Shown here piece after piece: positions 1 through 5,400 of a stretch of 9,697 bases of DNA; the stretch's first letter is position 1, and every line of letters starts with the position of its first letter. Both the position numbers and the translations under genes were made by a program. The DNA is taken from the NCBI GenBank assembly GCA_002440235.1, contig DJRZ01000006.1:60171-69867 (forward strand), given 5' to 3'. Below the pieces are notes generated by a model that ran no database searches, had not been told where the DNA came from, and was given only the letters and a program-made list of their open reading frames with translations. This DNA comes from Alphaproteobacteria bacterium UBA6347 (GTDB taxonomy: Bacteria; Pseudomonadota; Alphaproteobacteria; CAAGCB01; CAG-977).

Positions 1-26
1 CCGTTATTACAATTACCGCCGCGAAG
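1..26 (-). repeat. DGR template repeat (TR), 5' part only, cut by window edge
   Basis: Seen in sequence: read on the minus strand from 26 to 1, this matches the fibre gene from 281 to 256 without gaps. All 20 columns that are not A in this copy are identical. Of six A columns, five differ (A to G, A to C, A to G, A to G, A to C) and one is retained. The match stops at 27/282 with non-A differences, which sets the 5' boundary. In the frame of the fibre the copy reads L-R-G-G-N-C-N-N-G, with AAT, AAT and AAC codons, as is typical of DGR templates. Known: in DGRs the TR RNA is copied by an error-prone reverse transcriptase that misincorporates opposite adenines, and the cDNA replaces the VR. Inferred: about 95 more TR bases, then the reverse transcriptase gene, lie left of position 1. 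The full TR length and the RT cannot be seen. Confidence 0.92.
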
Positions 27-71
27 AGAAACCCGACGGCTCCGACGTCGCCCTTCCGGTCCCGAAAGTTT

Positions 72-98
72 TTTATAGAAAATTCACCCCGAAATCAA
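72..98 (-). promoter_or_regulatory. possible sigma70-type promoter for the TR transcript
   Basis: On the minus strand TTGATT (98-93) is followed after 15 bases by TATAAA (77-72), resembling -35 and -10 boxes. A start about 7 bases further on would put the TR some 40 nt into the transcript. The -10 match is good, the -35 match moderate, and the spacing is shorter than the usual 17. The position, between the fibre gene and the TR, is where a separate promoter for TR and RT would make sense. AT-rich intergenic DNA can produce such matches by chance. Confidence 0.3.
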
Positions 99-108
99 AT
101 TTATTTTC

Positions 109-123
109 AAAGCCTTCGGCTTT
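109..123 (-). other. 6-bp inverted repeat with triloop between VR gene and TR
   Basis: AAAGCC (109-114) and GGCTTT (118-123) are perfect inverted repeats around a 3-base loop, GAA on the minus strand. The hairpin lies 39 bases past the fibre stop. It is followed on the minus strand by an A-rich stretch, not a T run, so it is not a textbook intrinsic terminator for the leftward operon. It may belong to the DGR cis-acting structure, end the late transcript weakly, or structure the 5' leader of the TR RNA. The sequence alone does not decide. Confidence 0.5.
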
Positions 124-126
124 AAA

Positions 127-152
127 CAGGGGGGAGGTAGTGTTCCCCCCTG
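127..152 (-). other. G/C-rich 8-bp hairpin just after the VR gene stop; candidate DGR homing hairpin or terminator
   Basis: CAGGGGGG (127-134) and CCCCCCTG (145-152) form a perfect 8-bp stem around a 10-base loop. A further C6 run at 155-160 could pair with the same G run in place of the proximal arm. The hairpin starts 9 bases past the fibre stop codon. Known: the Bordetella phage BPP-1 DGR needs a GC-rich hairpin/cruciform with an 8-bp stem a few bases downstream of the VR for efficient target recognition. The position and stem length here fit such an element, although the BPP-1 loop is only 4 nt. No T run follows directly on the minus strand, which weakens the terminator reading. Confidence 0.55.
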
Positions 153-161
153 TACCCCCCT

Positions 162-281
162 TTAAGAGTTTCTATAAGAGAGCGAAGCGCCGAAGTCCCA
201 ATGCGCAGCGGCAGGGAGTACGTTCACGGTGAACGCGAACGCGCCGCACAGCGCACCGGCATCACAAGCACCGCCGCGAAG
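162..281 (-). repeat. DGR variable repeat (VR) in the 3' end of the fibre gene
   Basis: The 5' boundary at 281 is set by the match to the template copy at 1-26. Only 256-281 can be verified because the template leaves the window; extension to about the stop codon is inferred from the usual VR size (about 100-130 bp) and position. The region encodes residues 728-766, beginning L-R-G-G-A-C-D-A-G. Against the template, residues 732, 734 and 735 differ from Asn through changes at the first or second codon bases, while Cys733 (TGT, no adenine) and LRGG are fixed. The next blocks, GAF at 740-742 and a W..GA.LS pattern at 755-762, resemble the C-terminal ends of DGR targets with a C-type-lectin fold. 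The coding strand is adenine-poor here (7 A in the first 105 bases), as expected after adenine-directed mutagenesis. Confidence 0.88.
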
Positions 282-2462
282 CAGCATTCTTGTCCCCGTC
301 CTTGCCGACCAATGACCGTCGGCGTAAAAGGTCGTGGAAGACCCTGCCGCCTTTGCCACCAGAAAGCCGTATTTTCCGGCGTGGACGCGGGAAATGTACG
401 CCGCGCTGTAATCCCCCTCCGTCGTCAGTCCTGTGTTGATGTAGCCTATCCCCGTGCGGTTGTAGCCCGTCGTGGTCGAACCGTCCGCCGTTGAACGCGT
501 CATCTTGACGTGGTAAATGCCCTCTATCAGCAAAACTCCGTTCGGTCGCCGCCAGCGGTTGCCCCACCAGTTCTCCATGCCGAAAACCTTGACGCATTGG
601 TTGTTGGTGTTTGAACCCCAGAACATACCCTTTTGATTGCCCGACCCCGTCGGCAGAAACGCCGCCGCGCTTGTCCCGCCGTTGATGTTGCCGTTGCCCA
701 GCGCCGCTTGGCTGTCCGTGTTCTCGAACATCAAAACGAACAACGCCGTGATTAAATCCTCGTCCGCCCAAACCGTCGTCGTCCAGCCCGCGCCGTTCGC
801 TTCGGCATACGCGGCTTCTTGGTCGGCGGTCGAACCGGATTGCGCGACGGCGTTCAGCGACAGCGAACGCATGACGTTGTCAACCAGATTACCCTCGTAA
901 ATCGGCGTGTAGAAATGCTCGGCGTAAGTGCCGTCCGATTTGAGCGTCGAAAAACACTCGAACCCGCTGTCCTGCTTGACGTTGGAAAAGAAAACGTAGA
1001 TGCGGTTTCTGTCGCGGTACTTCTTCATAAAGACCGTGTTCCATTCCATCATCGCGTTGCCGTCAAAGGCGGAGTTCGCAACGTCCGACGCCGTCCCGTC
1101 CGCTTTTTTTCCGTAATCGTTCGGGTCAAGGTAATACGCGACTTCCCCGCTTCGTTTCAGCATGCACGGACGCGGCAAAAACGGCGCGTTCCGCCAATCG
1201 CCCCATTCAAAGCGGTTGTTCTCGAAATCCATATAGGCGCGTTCGTAAAAATAATTGTCGCACCCTTCGATTTTGTGAACGCGCGTCGATGTAACGGGTG
1301 CGGCTTCGTCAATGTAATAGCCGTACACCCACACGCCGAAACAGTTGCGCTTGTCCAAACAATAAACGCCGTTGACGCTGCGCGGAAACGCCCGATACTT
1401 CCACGCCGCCGCGTTTTCCTGCGTATCCGTCAGCGCGTCGTCCAAATGGCTGTCGCGGTCGGTAACCGTCGCCACAATCACGCCGTCGTCAATGTCTTCG
1501 GGATACGCGCCTTGTTTCTTGACAATGACCGTCGCGTCCCACGACGCGATGACATAGCCGTCGATGATGGTGTCCCGCGGATCTTTCCACCACAGACGAA
1601 CCGTCCGCCCGTCTGCGTCAATGCTGATTCTTTTCTGCTCGATAATGCTCATGGGGATTCCTTCGCTCCTTACCCGTTCGGCGTACGCCGCCGCTTTCAA
1701 TTCCGATTGTTTGGCTTCCGTCTGACTGGCGGCGCTCTGCTGCTGACTTGCCAAAGCCGCCGATGCCGACGCGCTCGCCGCCGCCGCTTGGTTCGGTGCG
1801 TCTTTAATCGCCGCAATCTCCGCCGCGCATAAAACAACGTCGTTCACCGCGTCAGATACGGTTTTGACGGCTTCAATGCTTCCGCTGACGGTCTGAACGG
1901 CGCCGATGTTGTTTGCCGCCGTTTTGATGACGCCGATATTTTCAGCGTCCGTCTTGATGTCGGACAAATTATCTGCCAACAAATCCAGATTGTCTTTGTC
2001 GGCGTAAAGCGTTTCCACTTTGTCAACCAATTCTGCGGGGTCGGTGTCTGAAAAGACATCAACGGTCACGGCGCGGTTTGCTTGTTCCTGCAACTGCTGG
2101 CACAACATTGTCGCCTTGTCCAAATTGTGTTCCAGCGTGTCGGCGGGAAACGCGTTGTAATTCTGATAATCGCTGCTCTGTCGGTAATCGTATTCACGGT
2201 ACACAATCAGCGAATATGCGCTTGTTCTTTTATCCGCGACCGTAACCGTTCCGCCCGTTCCGTCGTCGTTCAGTTTAACGGTGTAATCCGTTCCGTACGT
2301 CAATTCCGTTTTATTGACGCCGTCGGAAATGGAAACTTTGATTGCCTGTTTGGCGGCTTCCTCCGTCGGGTCTTTTGTTAAGCAATGGAAAAAAAAGTCA
2401 TAGGTGTTTGTCGCGCCCATGACCATTTTTTGCGTTTTGCTGACTTGGCTTTCAACTGTCAT
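162..2462 (-). CDS. phage tail fibre / receptor-binding protein, DGR target, with T7 gp17-like N-terminus
   Basis: This is the probable host-recognition fibre, assembled on the tail. Residues 1-136 resemble the N-terminal anchor of T7 gp17-type fibres, with the late YREYDYRQ, AFPADTLEHNLDK and LQEQANRAV pattern. Residues 140-222 have spaced hydrophobic residues and NI repeats like a trimeric coiled coil. Residues 224-265 are Ala/Ser/Gln-rich and hinge-like. Residues 274-385 contain a WWKDPRDT...GYVIASWDAT...YPEDIDDG pattern resembling Fn3-like modules of phage adhesins. The part from about 430 to 766 looks like a C-type-lectin/FGE-like domain (GMENWWGNRWRRPNG, then LRGG) whose last 39 codons are the DGR variable repeat. 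The ATG overlaps the upstream stop as ATGA and has GGAGGT 6 bases upstream, so the start is secure. The gene is last in the late operon and next to the DGR template. Family assignments are from recognised patterns, not a search; the exact receptor is unknown. Confidence 0.92.
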   Translation of the reverse strand: MTVESQVSKTQKMVMGATNTYDFFFHCLTKDPTEEAAKQAIKVSISDGVNKTELTYGTDYTVKLNDDGTGGTVTVADKRTSAYSLIVYREYDYRQSSDYQNYNAFPADTLEHNLDKATMLCQQLQEQANRAVTVDVFSDTDPAELVDKVETLYADKDNLDLLADNLSDIKTDAENIGVIKTAANNIGAVQTVSGSIEAVKTVSDAVNDVVLCAAEIAAIKDAPNQAAAASASASAALASQQQSAASQTEAKQSELKAAAYAERVRSEGIPMSIIEQKRISIDADGRTVRLWWKDPRDTIIDGYVIASWDATVIVKKQGAYPEDIDDGVIVATVTDRDSHLDDALTDTQENAAAWKYRAFPRSVNGVYCLDKRNCFGVWVYGYYIDEAAPVTSTRVHKIEGCDNYFYERAYMDFENNRFEWGDWRNAPFLPRPCMLKRSGEVAYYLDPNDYGKKADGTASDVANSAFDGNAMMEWNTVFMKKYRDRNRIYVFFSNVKQDSGFECFSTLKSDGTYAEHFYTPIYEGNLVDNVMRSLSLNAVAQSGSTADQEAAYAEANGAGWTTTVWADEDLITALFVLMFENTDSQAALGNGNINGGTSAAAFLPTGSGNQKGMFWGSNTNNQCVKVFGMENWWGNRWRRPNGVLLIEGIYHVKMTRSTADGSTTTGYNRTGIGYINTGLTTEGDYSAAYISRVHAGKYGFLVAKAAGSSTTFYADGHWSARTGTRMLLRGGACDAGALCGAFAFTVNVLPAAAHWDFGASLSYRNS

Positions 2463-5400
2463 TTTTTAACCTCCGTTAGCTCCTTGTCATAATCCAATGC
2501 TTCCCTCGCCATATCGGTCATTTCTTTCCGCAATTCGCGCATTTCGTCGCGTTTTTGGTCGGGGGTCAGCGTTTCGTCAATGCGGATTTTCCGCAGCTCC
2601 TTGTTTATTGCCCGAATTTCTTTATTCGTTGATTTCATCGCGCCGTACCTGTCCAAATCGGTTTCGTGCTTTTCGGCGTATTCGTCGGCGCGGTCGCCGT
2701 CCTCCCGCCCCAGCTTCTTCAACGTGTTGTGCACCCGTTCGACTTCATCGAAAGTGTCCATAAACTTCTGCACGCTTTCCGAATTGTATCCGCTGGCTTC
2801 TCTGCCGATAATGCCGCGCACGACGGGCATTTCTCCGGCTTCCCGCGTCGGCGTTCCCGCTTTCATCATATCGCCCAAGCTCAGAACGTCTTTCACCAGT
2901 CCCGCGCCCATGGACGTGATAACGTGTTCGGCTTGCGCGGGGGAAAGCCCCAATTCTCCGGCGAACTTTGCGATTTCGCTGGTTCTGTCCGTAAATTGTT
3001 CCGCCGGTTCAACGTCCGTCAAGTATGCGGGAACAATATCCTGTCCCGTGTAAAAATTGGTGTTGTACCGCAGTTCAAGGTAAATCCTCGGCAACAGCGG
3101 CAAAGCGCTTGACGCGTCGCCGATAATGTTGAACGCGTCAAAAATGTTCTTTGCCTGCGCTTTCCAGTCGATGTTGCCGCCCTCAATGCTTCCCTCGACA
3201 ACGGCTTGCGGCAATGTCGCAAAAACGGCGCCGTAAGCGAACGGCTTGGGAATGGTTACCCAGCGACCGCCGATTTTGATATTCCAAAACGTGTTCTTGC
3301 GCCACGCCGGAATTTCGGCGTATTCGCGTTTGTCGTCGTCCGGCGCGGGACCATGCGTGAAATACCACGACAGTAAAACGCTCGGCACCGTCAGTTCGGC
3401 AAAAGCCCGAACGCTCATCTGAACGGGGTGTTCTTTGAATTTCCCGCACATGGTCGCCAAGCCTTGAATGTTCGCATTGAAAAACGTCAAATACTGGTTA
3501 AGGTTTTTGGAAACCGTCCCGCCTTTTGCGAAGTCGATTGTCGAATCCCTCGACGCGAAAGCGGCTTCTTCGCCGGACATTCCCTTTTCAATGCCTTTTC
3601 TGTACACGCCGACGCGCGTTCCTTCTTCAAACAGCCCGCCCAGCTGTTCAATGTAGAAAAACGGGTTCAACAGACGCAGTTTGCTGGCGTGACCGAACAA
3701 ATCCCTGTACGGGTTCAGCTTTGAATTTTCGTTCAGCTGCATAAAGCTGTCAAAACTTCCGCCGTTGGCTTTCCATTCTTTGTATGTGTCCGTCTTCATC
3801 AAAACGTCGTATGCGCCGCGCAGGGTATCGACAACGGGAACGAACCCGACGCCGGACTGTATCGACGCGTCGATGGTGTCGCGCAGCGGATTGCGGATCA
3901 GCGCGAACGTGATGTTCGCCTGTGTCGCGCCCCACCGCAGCAACGCGTTCGGATATTTCGCCAGCCAGTCGATAACGGCGGGGGATTTCCAGTATTCGAC
4001 GCCTTCAAGGGCTTCGTACAAATCGGAATGAACCTCAATGTATTTCTTCTGCCCGTTCTGATAATACGGCACAATGTTTTTCGCCCTGTCCAGTTCGCCG
4101 TACATCGTTTCAAAACCGACGTCCAGCGTTCTGTGAATGTCTTTCAGCCATTCATGCGGGCTGTTTTCGACATACTGTTTCACCAGTTTTTCCGCCGTCG
4201 GAGCGACGGAGTGCAGCAGTTCCGGCGCGTTGACGTATGCGTCGTAAAGGTTGGCTACCAGCTCCTCGTCGGCGTACAGATAATCGGCAAAATCCTTTTT
4301 CGGCTGCTTCGTTTCACGGACAAAACGCCCGTTTTCTTCGGACAATACGGCTCCCAGCCGTTCGTTTGCCAGCTCTTTCAGCTCTTCGCGGACTTCGTCG
4401 TTGGTCAAAACGGCTTTCCCGAAACCCGCTTTGTAATCCAGCATGTGTCCGAACTCGTGCGCCAGCGCGGCATCGCTTCCGAACTTTTCGCGGATTTTGT
4501 TTTCGACGGGCAAATAAACGCCGAACGCCCGACCGTCGGCGGTCAGCCGCTTGTTGGTTCGTTCATACGTCCCGCCCAGTTTCTTTATGCCCGCTTTCAG
4601 CAAATCGCGCAAACCTTTGTCAAAGCTTGCTCTGTCGGGCAGCTTTTCCTTGACCAGCGACGGCATGGCGCGGCGCATTTTCGCAACGCGCAGTTTGATG
4701 TCGTTTTTATAAGCGTTTGAAACGATTTTCGCCGTGTTCGTTACAATGCTGGCAAACGGGTTGCGAATGTCCAAATCGCTGCCTTGAATTTTTTTCAGCG
4801 GATTCTTGCTTCTCAAAATTCCGCGGCTTTTCGCATTTTGTTGCGTCGGTTCTTTGACGACATCGTCGGGCAAAACGCGGTAGAACGGGATATAATGCGG
4901 GTTGTTTTCCAGCATTTTGGCATAGGCTTTTTCACTCATCAGCCCGCTGTCCACCAACAAACGCGACACGCGCTGCTGATAATCGTAAATTCGTTCGGCG
5001 TAATGGTCGAAACGCATGAAGTTTTCGCCGTATTTCTGCTTCAAATACGCCGCGAAGTTCAAGCTTTCTTGGATTTTCGCGTCGGAAACGTACACGTCGT
5101 CGCGCTTTTCCAAATCTTCCAAATAACGCTTGGCAATCAAATAGCCGCCCAAATCGTATTCCGCCGTTTTCTGGTTTGTGCCGAACTCCGCCTTGAAATC
5201 GTCCACAATGGGCAACAGTCCTTCGCCCGTTTTTTTACCGTTCAAATCGGTTGTGAAATACTTGATTGTCGTTTCAATTTTACCGCCGACTCCGGCATAC
5301 AGCCGCGCTTTGCGGTAGATGTCCTTGCCGAACGCTTTCAGCGGGCGCAGATAATCCGTCCACCGCGCCGCCGCCAAATCTTTCGGGTCTGCTTCGCGCT

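Noticed and set aside
1..107. Possible small minus-strand reading frame running through the TR into the edge, with a hydrophobic end (GFLFAAVIVIT)
   Set aside because: It stays open after a TGA but has no credible start codon or ribosome site, and the hydrophobic stretch is the TR read in a different frame from the VR. The adenine-specific match explains the sequence better.
109..160. Calling the hairpins a standard rho-independent terminator
   Set aside because: On the minus strand neither stem is directly followed by a T run, so this was not annotated as a terminator; termination remains possible.
127..160. G-quadruplex from the G6 runs after the fibre stop
   Set aside because: Only two G6 runs lie on one strand and the complementary C6 run nearby favours a simple hairpin. 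A two-run arrangement is weak evidence for a quadruplex.
1..281. TR/VR match as an ordinary duplication or phage att repeat
   Set aside because: Substitutions fall only at adenines of one copy (5 of 6, against 0 of 20 elsewhere), which a drifting duplication or att core would not produce. No integrase gene is in the window.
819..1832. Open frame on the plus strand opposite the fibre gene (337 codons)
   Set aside because: Arg/Val-rich translation with no domain pattern, fully antisense to the well-supported fibre. Treated as a shadow.
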